Assembly: GCA_037968815.1 (NCBI GenBank)
Contig: JBBKWF010000007.1
Coordinates: 1-64,000, forward strand
Source: Pseudopedobacter sp037968815
Lineage (GTDB): Bacteria; Bacteroidota; Bacteroidia; Sphingobacteriales; Sphingobacteriaceae
Direction of reading: 5' to 3'
Length of the DNA stretch: 64,000 nucleotides
The translations under genes and the position numbers were made by a program. How positions within the stretch are numbered: the stretch's first letter is position 1; every line of letters starts with the position of its first letter. Under the pieces are notes generated by a model. It ran no database searches, was not told where the DNA came from, and worked only from the letters and a program-made list of their open reading frames with translations. This document shows positions 34,814-42,935 of this stretch, in pieces.

Positions 34814-34931
34814 TCGCTTTACAATGGGTTCTTTCGCACCTTGCTTATTGATAGCGTATTAAATGATTTTTTTTAACAATAATAGATGCGATTATTATTT
34901 CTTATGTAACTTTACAGTTAAAAAAAGCATT

Positions 34932-36344
34932 GTGAGAACAATAATTTATCTAGCATGTTTGCTTATAGTTTTTAGCTCTTGTGAAAAAGCAAACGATCCA
35001 ATTAAAGAATCTATTTTTTCTGAAATCCCAAATACTGCTTCAATTGGTGATACCATCACTATAAAAGGAGAAAATTTCCCTATCGAGGTAGAAAATTTCA
35101 AAATTTTATTCAATGGAAATGACTCAAAGATTATATCCTTAAAGAGTGATGAAATTCAACTTAAAGTACCTGTTTTAAAAACTAAAGAGAGTACGGTAAC
35201 TGTTAAAGTGAACAATCAAATTGTACAGAGCTTTTTATTTGAATTGGGAGATGTTAGTCTTACTAAGGTTTCCGATAAAGTGAAGCTGGGTGAACTTTGT
35301 GTGCTTTTTGGTAAAAACTTTCAATTTCTTTCATCGCCTTTGTTAGTCATAAATAATGTGGAGGTAAAACCAAAAACTATCGACGAAAATGGGATGAGTT
35401 TTATTTTACCGGATATTTTGTACCCAGACCGAAAAGTTAAGATAGCCGTCAAAGACGAGGCTTTAAGCAACGAGTTGGGTTATGAAACAAAAATCACGGA
35501 TAAGTGGGTTAGGGTTGCTTATAGTCCTTTTGTGAAAAGAGACTTGTTCAGTGCATTTGTATTTAAGGGGGAAGGATACGTTTTGGGGAATAATCAGGAA
35601 GGCGCAAAAAAGATAAACTATTTCTATAAGCTTAATCCCGACACCTATAAATATCAGTTAGATACTGTTCCTCAGCAAACAACATCAGCTTTTGCTACCC
35701 CAAATCATGTTTATTACGTTTTGAACTATACAGATATTATTGAGTATAATTTTGTGGATAAGAGCAACACCTATATTACCAAATGTCCTGATAATTTAAA
35801 GAATCAATTTTCGTATTTTACCATTGGTGAAGATATTTATTGCCTGCAAGAGTATTATTTTTTTGGAACTATTGACCCATCAGCTTCGTTGTTTTTGAAA
35901 TTTGATTATCAATCTAAAACTTGGCAAAACAAAACAGCCCCTTTCATAGCGCTCAGAGCTTTCTCTAGTTTCAGCGGAACAGTAAAAAACGATATTTATT
36001 TTTTAACTAATAATACAACGTTAGTGAAATACAATTCGCTTACAAACAGTTGGACTGCAGATTTAGAAAAACCAGTTCTAAATGGTTCGAAAATTTATCT
36101 AAACGCGGTTTATAGTAATTCAAGCAGTGTTTACGCACTATACAATATCGATGATTTGGAATATATGTATGAGTACGGAACAAATACTGGTAAATGGAAA
36201 AATCTTGGTGCAATTATATCTACTCCAACGTATAACTTTTTTGGTTTTTTTGTAGGTGACAAGCACTTTATTGGTGGCTTCAAGCATGATACTTTATCAT
36301 CAGATCTTTTTGAATCTGATGCAGGACATATTTATCTGTATTAA
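34932..36344 (+). CDS. Lipoprotein with IPT/TIG and kelch-like repeats
   Basis: 470 residues from GTG 34932, chosen because it puts a lipoprotein signal (IYLACLLIVFSSC, lipobox FSSC) at the N-terminus; an upstream ATG at 34863 would add 23 residues before it. Residues 30-110 and 110-190 look like two IPT/TIG Ig-like domains (GDTITIKGENFP; GELCVLFGKNFQ). The remaining 270 residues contain kelch-like beta-propeller motifs (FSSFSGTVKNDIYFL, VGDKHFIGG). Likely lipid-anchored in the envelope. Function unknown. Confidence 0.72.
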   Translation: MRTIIYLACLLIVFSSCEKANDPIKESIFSEIPNTASIGDTITIKGENFPIEVENFKILFNGNDSKIISLKSDEIQLKVPVLKTKESTVTVKVNNQIVQSFLFELGDVSLTKVSDKVKLGELCVLFGKNFQFLSSPLLVINNVEVKPKTIDENGMSFILPDILYPDRKVKIAVKDEALSNELGYETKITDKWVRVAYSPFVKRDLFSAFVFKGEGYVLGNNQEGAKKINYFYKLNPDTYKYQLDTVPQQTTSAFATPNHVYYVLNYTDIIEYNFVDKSNTYITKCPDNLKNQFSYFTIGEDIYCLQEYYFFGTIDPSASLFLKFDYQSKTWQNKTAPFIALRAFSSFSGTVKNDIYFLTNNTTLVKYNSLTNSWTADLEKPVLNGSKIYLNAVYSNSSSVYALYNIDDLEYMYEYGTNTGKWKNLGAIISTPTYNFFGFFVGDKHFIGGFKHDTLSSDLFESDAGHIYLY

Positions 36345-36406
36345 AAAGATAATTATTGCGATAGGTGGGTGCAAATTTGGTGTCACTCTCTTCCGTGACA
36401 TTACAA

Positions 36407-36805
36407 CTAATCCTCTTCCTCCTCAAAAAAACGCTCACTTAAATCATCAATATCCCTTCTGTCTTTTTTGGTTGGTCTTCCGGTGCCTCGGTCTCTGGTT
36501 AAAACCGGAGAATGGAACATGGATTTATATTTCGCCGTTTCTTCTGGTGGCGTTAAATCCGCGTAAGCCAAAACTGCTTTTTTAGCATCCACACGGGTAT
36601 AAAGCAAGTCTAAAACTTTAATAGTTTTCTTTTCTACAGCTTTTGAAACCTGATAAGTTTCCCCCACTTTAACCTCGTAACTAGGTTTAATGTTGTTCCC
36701 CTCTTTTTTTACCCGTCCCGCTCTACAAGCGTCGGTAGCTAAAGACCGCGTTTTAAATAATCTTATAGACCATAAATATTTGTCAATCCGTAATTTCTCT
36801 GCCAT
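36407..36805 (-). CDS. S4-domain RNA-binding protein (Hsp15-like)
   Basis: 132 residues. The N-terminal S4 domain (MAEKLRIDKYLWSIRLFKTR, then ATDACRAGRVKKEG) matches Hsp15/YrfH, a ribosome-associated heat-shock protein that rescues stalled 50S subunits. The basic middle and acidic C-terminal tail (EERFFEEEED type) also fit. It lies convergent with the lipoprotein gene and divergent from dapD. Confidence 0.9.
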   Translation of the reverse strand: MAEKLRIDKYLWSIRLFKTRSLATDACRAGRVKKEGNNIKPSYEVKVGETYQVSKAVEKKTIKVLDLLYTRVDAKKAVLAYADLTPPEETAKYKSMFHSPVLTRDRGTGRPTKKDRRDIDDLSERFFEEEED

Positions 36806-36879
36806 TTAACCAAAATTAGCTCAAAATTTACGCTTATCGTAAAAAAAACCTTTATTTTGCGGAATAATTAAGAATTACA

Positions 36880-37698
36880 ATGATAGCCGAATTAAGAAAA
36901 TCGATAGAAGAAGCGTGGGACGATAGAAACCTGCTGAATTTTAAAGAATATAGAGATGCCATTGAGCGTGTAATTTACCGCTTAGATATTGGTGAATTTA
37001 GAGTTGCCGAAAAAGTTGGATCTACTTGGCATGTAAATGAGTGGATAAAAAAAGCTGTGGTTTTATACTTCCCAATCCGCGAGATGGAAGAAATTACTGT
37101 TGGTCCATTTGTTTTTCATGATAAAATGAAGTTGAAAACCGACTATAAGAAAAACGGAGTAAGAGTTGTTCCTCATGCTATTGCCAGATATGGTGCTCAC
37201 TTAGCAAAAGGTGTAATTATGATGCCTTCTTATGTTAACATTGGAGCTTTCGTTGATGAAGGTACAATGGTAGATACTTGGGCAACTGTAGGTTCTTGTG
37301 CTCAAATTGGTAAAAACGTACACTTAAGTGGTGGTGTTGGAATTGGTGGTGTTTTAGAACCATTACAAGCTGCACCAGTAATTATTGAGGACGGTTGTTT
37401 TATTGGTTCAAGAGCAATTGTTGTAGAAGGCGTACGCTTAGAAAAAGAAGTGGTTTTAGGGGCAAATGTAGTTTTAACTGCATCAACTAAAATTATTGAT
37501 GTTACAGGTCCAGAACCGGTTGAACATAAAATGGTAGTTCCTGAGCGTTCAGTAGTGATTCCAGGTTCTTATACTAAAAAATTCCCTGCTGGTGAGTTCC
37601 AAGTGCCTTGCGCTTTAATCATCGGAAAAAGAAAAGAGTCTACAGATAAAAAAACATCGTTAAACGAAGCTTTAAGAGAGCATAACGTAGCGGTTTAA
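36880..37698 (+). CDS. dapD: Tetrahydrodipicolinate N-succinyltransferase
   Basis: 272 residues. It transfers succinyl from succinyl-CoA to tetrahydrodipicolinate in lysine and diaminopimelate synthesis. A helical N-terminal domain is followed by a left-handed beta-helix with hexapeptide repeats (about 105-235), including MMPSYVNIGAFVDEGTMVDT and GGVGIGGVLEP. Length equals the E. coli enzyme. A -7-like TATTTTGC lies at 36853-36860; a strong hairpin follows the gene. Confidence 0.96.
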   Translation: MIAELRKSIEEAWDDRNLLNFKEYRDAIERVIYRLDIGEFRVAEKVGSTWHVNEWIKKAVVLYFPIREMEEITVGPFVFHDKMKLKTDYKKNGVRVVPHAIARYGAHLAKGVIMMPSYVNIGAFVDEGTMVDTWATVGSCAQIGKNVHLSGGVGIGGVLEPLQAAPVIIEDGCFIGSRAIVVEGVRLEKEVVLGANVVLTASTKIIDVTGPEPVEHKMVVPERSVVIPGSYTKKFPAGEFQVPCALIIGKRKESTDKKTSLNEALREHNVAV

Positions 37699-37722
37699 TT
37701 AGTCCGTATTAATAAGTTTTAG

Positions 37723-37765
37723 GTGGAAAGTATAAAATCTGATGATTTTATACTTTCCACTTTTA
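37723..37765 (+). terminator. Terminator of dapD
   Basis: A perfect 17-bp stem (37723-37739 with 37744-37760, loop TGAT) is followed by TTTTATTTTG. Confidence 0.88.
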
Positions 37766-37790
37766 TTTTGAGGTGAAGTTTTATTTTTAC

Positions 37791-37818
37791 CTAAAACCTA
37801 AAACCTAAAACCTAAAAC
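37791..37818. repeat. Heptamer array (CTAAAAC)x4
   Basis: Four perfect CTAAAAC copies (37791-37818). Two of them lie inside the last codons of the minus-strand O-antigen ligase gene, and the array supplies its TAG stop (37805-37807). It parallels the CACCTAA array at the pepT 3' end. Confidence 0.95.
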
Positions 37819-39025
37819 TTTCAACTCTTCCCAGCCCCTTCGGCATCACTAAAGTAAAATAAATCAATAGCAATAACATTAACTGTTTCTCTAAAGTATT
37901 TTCTACCATTTGGTGCATAATAAATAGTAATGTGAGTTCTAGTAAAATCGATTGTTCTTTTACGCCTTTGTAGATTAAGAACCCGAAGAGCACCATCCAA
38001 CCAACTACATAAAAAATCCCGAAAGTTGCCCACCCATAAATCAGTTGATTGTGAATAAACTTTCTGTTTTCAGGAATTAGAAGCCTACTGTTCTTGAGAT
38101 ATTCTTGGTTAACCACTTGTTTAATGTTACAAGTTCCTACGCCAAACAGCCAATTTTTTTTAGCAATATCTAAACCTATTTCGTTAGCAATTAATCGTTG
38201 ATTTAAAGACCAATAATTAGGGTTGTTATTAACTATAATATTTTTAAAATCAGCTTTGGTGTTTTTATAACGGGCATTAAATGCAGGGATAAAAATAAAA
38301 CTCCCTACTAAAAGTACTCCGCATACAGCCAAAGAGGTCACTTTAATAAATGTTTTTATTCTTAATCGAAGTAGATAAATAAACATCAAAGGATAAAAAG
38401 CGATGATTGCAAAGCGTAAACCCAGATAGTGAATTAAAGCTATTATAATTAAAAGGGGTAGTAGTAGAATTGTTTTCTTGTTTCGTTTATAGCTTTCCGC
38501 GAGGTAAAAAATAGAAAAGACGGCTAAAAAACCCACTATATTATGGTGAATACCCAAAGTGTTCACAATGTTTTTGCTGTCATGTGCAAGTTGTATAGTT
38601 TTTTCAGAATCAAAACCTTGTCGAAAGACTGTATCCGTCAATAAAAACAAGACGCCACTTATGAAAACCCAATTGATTAGGTGCAGCCAATAGGTCATTG
38701 AGTTCAGTTTAGTGTCAAATACCTGAAATGCAAAGGGTAATAATAGTAAAGGAGCAAACGAAATTACGGGCTGAGTAAAGCAGTCTAATGACCCTGAAAA
38801 AAGACTAGAGACTAGAATTAAGACATAAAAGCCGACAAAAATAATAGAGAGTTTGCTATTTGTGTTATTGGAGAAACCTGTTTTATGTTTCCATAGATAT
38901 ATAACAGCAACTATAAATAATATTCCAATAGAAATTGACACCAGTGCTCTTGATATAAAAAAACCGATGGTAAGTGCCAATAGGAGTACTAGGATGAGAT
39001 TATTTATTAAATTTTTTTTGAACAC
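37805..39025 (-). CDS. O-antigen ligase family membrane protein
   Basis: 406 residues, start GTG 39025, with about ten to eleven membrane segments and one large periplasmic loop (about residues 255-330) containing RLIANEIGLDIAKKNWLFGVG, here read as the Wzy_C-like signature with GxGxxN. This family either polymerises or ligates surface polysaccharide; the two cannot be told apart by sequence. It is divergent from a glycosyltransferase gene. The last codons are built from a heptamer repeat. Confidence 0.85.
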   Translation of the reverse strand: MFKKNLINNLILVLLLALTIGFFISRALVSISIGILFIVAVIYLWKHKTGFSNNTNSKLSIIFVGFYVLILVSSLFSGSLDCFTQPVISFAPLLLLPFAFQVFDTKLNSMTYWLHLINWVFISGVLFLLTDTVFRQGFDSEKTIQLAHDSKNIVNTLGIHHNIVGFLAVFSIFYLAESYKRNKKTILLLPLLIIIALIHYLGLRFAIIAFYPLMFIYLLRLRIKTFIKVTSLAVCGVLLVGSFIFIPAFNARYKNTKADFKNIIVNNNPNYWSLNQRLIANEIGLDIAKKNWLFGVGTCNIKQVVNQEYLKNSRLLIPENRKFIHNQLIYGWATFGIFYVVGWMVLFGFLIYKGVKEQSILLELTLLFIMHQMVENTLEKQLMLLLLIYFTLVMPKGLGRVESFRF

Positions 39026-39133
39026 GCAATTGTTTATTTTTACCCAAATAATGGCAGCTAATAAAAGTGAAATTACAATTTCTGCAATAATATCTAACTA
39101 TCATTTTTACACCTTACGGAGTGGTGAAGAGAA

Positions 39134-39937
39134 ATGAAGGCTAGTCTAATTATTTCTGTTTATAAAAACACCAAAGATTTAAAGGTTGTTTTGGATGCAT
39201 TGGCTTACCAAACCGTTGTTGCAGACGAAATTATTGTTTCTGAAGATGGCGATAGCGAGGAAATGCGGTCATTTTTGGAACATTACTATAGCAATCTTAA
39301 TATTGTACATTTAACTCATCCGGATATAGGCTGGCAAAAAAATAGAGCTTTAAATAATGCTATAAGAAAGTCTAACAACCCATATCTAATATTTATAGAC
39401 GGCGACTGTGTTTTACACCATAGGTTTATTGAAAATCATATAGCCTTTGCCTCGGAAGACAAAATTTTAGCTGGTAAAAGGATAAAATTAGGTCCAGTTT
39501 TTAGCGATAAACTGCGAAATACTAATCTTATAAAATTTGAAAATAACTTTTTGTTAAACACCCATAGGATTTTTAAAGATGGAGCCAAGTTTTTTGAAGA
39601 GGCTCTTTATTTTGATCCTAAAAGTGTTTTAGGGAAGCTTGCAAAAAAGCGAAAAATGCGCTGGTTAAAAGGCTGTAACTTTTCTTGTTACAAAAACGCT
39701 TTAGTGGCGATTAATGGTTTTGATGAGGATTATAAATTACCAGCAATTGGGGAAGATATAGATTTAGTATGGCGCTTTGAAGGATTGGGTTATCAACTAA
39801 AGTCAGTGCGTAATTTTGCGGTACAATATCATCTACATCATAAAGAAAACTGGACATCGCAAGATGAAAATATTGCTATTATGAAAGTTAAGCAGAACAG
39901 TAGAGAGTTTGTTTGTAAAAACGGGCTTAGAAGTTAA
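39134..39937 (+). CDS. Family 2 glycosyltransferase
   Basis: 267 residues. GT-A fold: ASLIISVYKNTKDL, nucleotide-sugar/metal motif IFIDGDCVLH (DxD-like D-G-D near residue 96), and a C-terminal portion with FDEDYKLPAIGEDIDLVWRF, the ED..L..R signature of the galactosyltransferase-type C-domain. It probably adds a sugar to a surface polysaccharide, in keeping with its neighbours. The sugar is unknown. It begins 108 bp from the divergent ligase gene. Confidence 0.92.
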   Translation: MKASLIISVYKNTKDLKVVLDALAYQTVVADEIIVSEDGDSEEMRSFLEHYYSNLNIVHLTHPDIGWQKNRALNNAIRKSNNPYLIFIDGDCVLHHRFIENHIAFASEDKILAGKRIKLGPVFSDKLRNTNLIKFENNFLLNTHRIFKDGAKFFEEALYFDPKSVLGKLAKKRKMRWLKGCNFSCYKNALVAINGFDEDYKLPAIGEDIDLVWRFEGLGYQLKSVRNFAVQYHLHHKENWTSQDENIAIMKVKQNSREFVCKNGLRS

Positions 39938-40078
39938 GTGCATCAGAAGATATTACTTTTGAAGCTGTTACTGAAAGCGAGTGCTTTTAACCCTTATTAT
40001 TAGTTAGATATTCGGTAAATATTAAACTTTGTTGCTTGAGAAGACTTATGAATATCTAATCGAAGAAATTTAAATTAA

Positions 40079-40927
40079 TTGAAAAACATACCTTTACATT
40101 CTTCAAAGACAGAAAACATGGTTGCTAGCGAAACGGAAGTGCAATATTTTCATTGCTATGCAACAGCAAACGATAGCAAGTTTTATTTCGAAGATTTTAA
40201 TAACTTATTAAATATTAAATCAAACTTCTCTGGTGTTGATAAATTAATATTATACATCGCTATAAGTAAAGTTAAACCCGTAAATTTTATAGACAGGATA
40301 TTTGTAAATCTTGTTAAAAAAATGTTCCAAGGCCATCCTACTGTACGTTTGGAAAGTGTCTTTTTTAAAGAAAATATAGGTCGAGATTTTAGTTCTTATT
40401 CATTATTATACAAAAAAATAGAAGAAAAAGCTTCAGTAAATGATTTCGTCTTTTTCCAGAACAGAAGTGCTAGTGGGCCTTATAAAAAAAGATGGATTGA
40501 AGATTTTGTTCACCAATATCAAAAATTTGATAACATTGCCCTTTGTGGTAGCACTATAAATTTTAATGATCATCCTAAAAGAAGTAAGAGAACGAACCTG
40601 CCTCACGTACAAACCTATGCTTTTTTAACAAAAGTTAAATTCTTGAAAATGCTGAAAAATGAATTCCCAGCAGAAAACGAAACAGATAGGTTGAAGATAA
40701 TAACAAATGGAGAAATAGCACTGAGTCAGTTTTTTATAAACAAAGGTTTTGATATAACAAGTATGGAATGGCCCAGCAATGCTATAAATAATGATACAAG
40801 CCCAATTTCAAATAGTGATTGTAAAAATAATGTAGTGTATAATCATCAGTTTTACCATAGACGCTATTTTAAAAAACATAAACTGCTCAAAATCAAGAAA
40901 GTCATGGGCTTATTATTTATAAAATAG
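40079..40927 (+). CDS. Putative polysaccharide-synthesis protein (RgpF-like motif)
   Basis: 282 residues from TTG 40079; ATG 40118 (269 residues) is an alternative start. I do not firmly recognise the family. The stretch FFKENIGRDFSSY resembles the N-x-GRD motif of rhamnan-synthesis RgpF-type proteins, and WIEDFVHQY..IALCGSTIN fits a GT-like alpha/beta fold. The C-terminus is basic. Lying between two glycosyltransferase genes, it likely works on the same glycan. AT-rich even for this genome. Confidence 0.6.
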   Translation: MKNIPLHSSKTENMVASETEVQYFHCYATANDSKFYFEDFNNLLNIKSNFSGVDKLILYIAISKVKPVNFIDRIFVNLVKKMFQGHPTVRLESVFFKENIGRDFSSYSLLYKKIEEKASVNDFVFFQNRSASGPYKKRWIEDFVHQYQKFDNIALCGSTINFNDHPKRSKRTNLPHVQTYAFLTKVKFLKMLKNEFPAENETDRLKIITNGEIALSQFFINKGFDITSMEWPSNAINNDTSPISNSDCKNNVVYNHQFYHRRYFKKHKLLKIKKVMGLLFIK

Positions 40928-40941
40928 TTGAAAGTTTATTT

Positions 40942-41775
40942 ATGATTATTTCTTTTGATAAACCAAATCAGCTTTGCAACAGAATTTGGTCGCAGGCTCC
41001 AGTAATTGCAAAAGCGATAGGCTCTGGGCAAACCTTAAAAATTCCGTTTTTTGGAAAATATTTCAATCTTTTCCAAAACCTTAACCTGATTGAAAATATA
41101 TATTTTTCTAAATTTAATTGCAAAGCTTATGGCAAGACTAGAAGAATAAGTGTAAAACTGCTTAGACTATTACCAAAAAGCGTGTTGAAAGTTTTTAATG
41201 TCTGTTTTACAGATGACTTATCTGCTATCAACTGGGATAATAATAAAGGAATTACCTATGCATCGGGCTGGAATAGTCGCTATCCATTAATTGATTCTCA
41301 TAGCTATTTAGTCAAAATATTTGAACCAAAACAAGCTTACAAAAACAAGGTTGATGTTTTTTTTACAGGTATAAAGTCTGAGGTGAAAATAGGTGTACAC
41401 CTGAGAAGAGGCGATTATAAAAACTATAAGAATGGAATTCATTACTTTGAAGACGCTATATATAAAGACTTTATAAGCCAAGTGGTAGGTTTTCCTGAGT
41501 TTAAAGATAGGGAGGTGGTTTTTGTGTTATGCTCAAATGAATATGTGGATGTAAATGATTTTCATCCTTTTAGAGCTGTGAAAATGGAGGATGCAAATCC
41601 TATCGAAGATTTGTACGCATTAAGCTTATGTGATTACTTGATGGGGCCACTAAGCTCTTTCTCGCAATGGGCTTCTTTTTACGGACAGGTTCCATTATGT
41701 TTTTTGGAAAGAAACAAGCCTATAAGCTTATCAGGCTTTAAAAAAGTGATAGGTCAAAATCAATTTTCTAATTAA
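40942..41775 (+). CDS. GT11-like (alpha-1,2-fucosyltransferase type) glycosyltransferase
   Basis: 277 residues. The motif GVHLRRGDYKNY (about 151-162) is the donor-binding H-x-R-x-GDY signature of alpha-1,2/alpha-1,6 fucosyltransferases, and the N-terminal QLCNRIWS resembles their GL(G)NQ start. The C-terminal region MGPLSSFSQWASFYG corresponds to the family's SxFSxWxxxL block. It lies 14 bp after the RgpF-like gene, so the two are probably co-transcribed. Donor sugar not proven. Confidence 0.75.
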   Translation: MIISFDKPNQLCNRIWSQAPVIAKAIGSGQTLKIPFFGKYFNLFQNLNLIENIYFSKFNCKAYGKTRRISVKLLRLLPKSVLKVFNVCFTDDLSAINWDNNKGITYASGWNSRYPLIDSHSYLVKIFEPKQAYKNKVDVFFTGIKSEVKIGVHLRRGDYKNYKNGIHYFEDAIYKDFISQVVGFPEFKDREVVFVLCSNEYVDVNDFHPFRAVKMEDANPIEDLYALSLCDYLMGPLSSFSQWASFYGQVPLCFLERNKPISLSGFKKVIGQNQFSN

Positions 41776-41794
41776 TCAATTTTAGTTCTAATCC

Positions 41795-42361
41795 ATGCTC
41801 AAAATAGAAATCAATAAAGCTTTAGAAGTTTTAAAAAACGGAGGTTTAATACTATATCCAACAGATACAGTGTGGGGGATAGGTTGCGATGCTACTAATG
41901 CCGAAGCTGTAGCAAAAGTTTACGCTCTGAAAAAAAGAGAAGACAGCAAAAGCATGATTGTTTTATTAGATACTGATAATAAGTTGCAAAGTTATGTATC
42001 AGAAATTCCTGATGTGGCTTATGATTTAATTGAGTACAGCGAAAAGCCTTTAACCATCATTTATTCTGGTGCTAAAAATTTAGCTAGTAATTTGGTAAGT
42101 GCCGACGGAAGTATTGGAATTCGTATTCCAAAACATGATTTTTGCGAGCAATTAATTCAACGTTTCCGTAAACCAATTGTGTCAACATCTGCTAATATTA
42201 GCGGAGAACCCACTCCAGTAACTTTTTCTGAAATTAGTCAAGATATAATGGATGGTGTGGATTATGTGGTTGATTTAGAACAAATGAGTTCTGAACCTAA
42301 GCAACCTTCAACAATAATGAAGTTAGAGGCCGATGGTAAATTTGTATTTATCAGGAAGTAA
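41795..42361 (+). CDS. tsaC: Threonylcarbamoyl-AMP synthase
   Basis: 188 residues of the Sua5/YciO/YrdC family. It makes threonylcarbamoyl-AMP for t6A37 of ANN-decoding tRNAs. Signatures: LILYPTDTVWGIGCDATN (about residues 18-35), KKREDSKSMIVL, and IVSTSANISGEPTP. The length is that of stand-alone TsaC without the Sua5 domain. It follows the glycosyltransferase by 19 bp but is functionally unrelated. Confidence 0.94.
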   Translation: MLKIEINKALEVLKNGGLILYPTDTVWGIGCDATNAEAVAKVYALKKREDSKSMIVLLDTDNKLQSYVSEIPDVAYDLIEYSEKPLTIIYSGAKNLASNLVSADGSIGIRIPKHDFCEQLIQRFRKPIVSTSANISGEPTPVTFSEISQDIMDGVDYVVDLEQMSSEPKQPSTIMKLEADGKFVFIRK

Positions 42362-42404
42362 TTTTGTACGAGCAGTAGAACCACTGTATAACACACAAAA
42401 TCTA

Positions 42405-42442
42405 AGACAAAAAAATAACCATTGCTTTTGGCAATGGTTATT
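42405..42442 (-). terminator. Terminator of cold-shock gene
   Basis: AATAACCATTGC (42414-42425) and GCAATGGTTATT (42431-42442) form a perfect 12-bp stem with a 5-base loop. The run of A at 42408-42415 reads as a T-tract on the minus strand. It may also stop tsaC transcripts. Confidence 0.88.
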
Positions 42443-42481
42443 AACGATTTTAAATGTGATGTATATTAATTCAACTGCTAA

Positions 42482-42673
42482 TTAAGCAAGTCTAACATTT
42501 ACTGCATTTAATCCTTTTTTACCGTCTTGTAAATCGAATGTTACTTCGTCGTTTTCTCTAACGTCATCTACTAAACCTGAAACGTGTGCAAAGTATTCTT
42601 TGTCTGTTCCGTCTTCTTTAATAAAACCAAATCCTTTGGTTGAATTGAAGAATTTTACTACTCCATTACTCAT
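42482..42673 (-). CDS. Cold-shock domain protein
   Basis: 63 residues: an OB-fold cold-shock domain with RNP1 KGFGFI and RNP2-like YFAHVSGL. It binds single-stranded RNA/DNA and melts mRNA structure. A -7 box TAGCTTTG lies on the minus strand at 42696-42703, giving a short leader. Single gene with a strong terminator. Confidence 0.95.
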   Translation of the reverse strand: MSNGVVKFFNSTKGFGFIKEDGTDKEYFAHVSGLVDDVRENDEVTFDLQDGKKGLNAVNVRLA

Positions 42674-42695
42674 TGTATGTTTTTTTTAATTAGCA

Positions 42696-42703
42696 CAAAG
42701 CTA
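42696..42703 (-). promoter_or_regulatory. -7 box of cold-shock gene
   Basis: The complement reads TAGCTTTG, matching TAnnTTTG, 22 bp before the start codon. No TTTG partner at 19 bp. Confidence 0.55.
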
Positions 42704-42884
42704 ACATAATAATTCGGTTGTACTAATAATAAAATTATTTAAATATTAAATTAAGAGTAATAGTGGATTTTAAACTTTGGTTTAAGTTTTTTCGGAGTAA
42801 AAACTATACAGTAGTTTAAATAGCCGTTTCATTAAGTTCTAAATCTTATGAGATAAGCCATACGTTCATTTAATGCATAATTTT

Positions 42885-42893
42885 TATATTTGC
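42885..42893 (+). promoter_or_regulatory. -7 box of cca
   Basis: TATATTTGC. Its place shows that transcription should begin near 42900, downstream of the ATG at 42873, which helps fix the gene's true start. Confidence 0.65.
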
Positions 42894-42935
42894 GCAAATC
42901 GGCGGAATTTAAATCCTCAATACAAAACAAATAGC

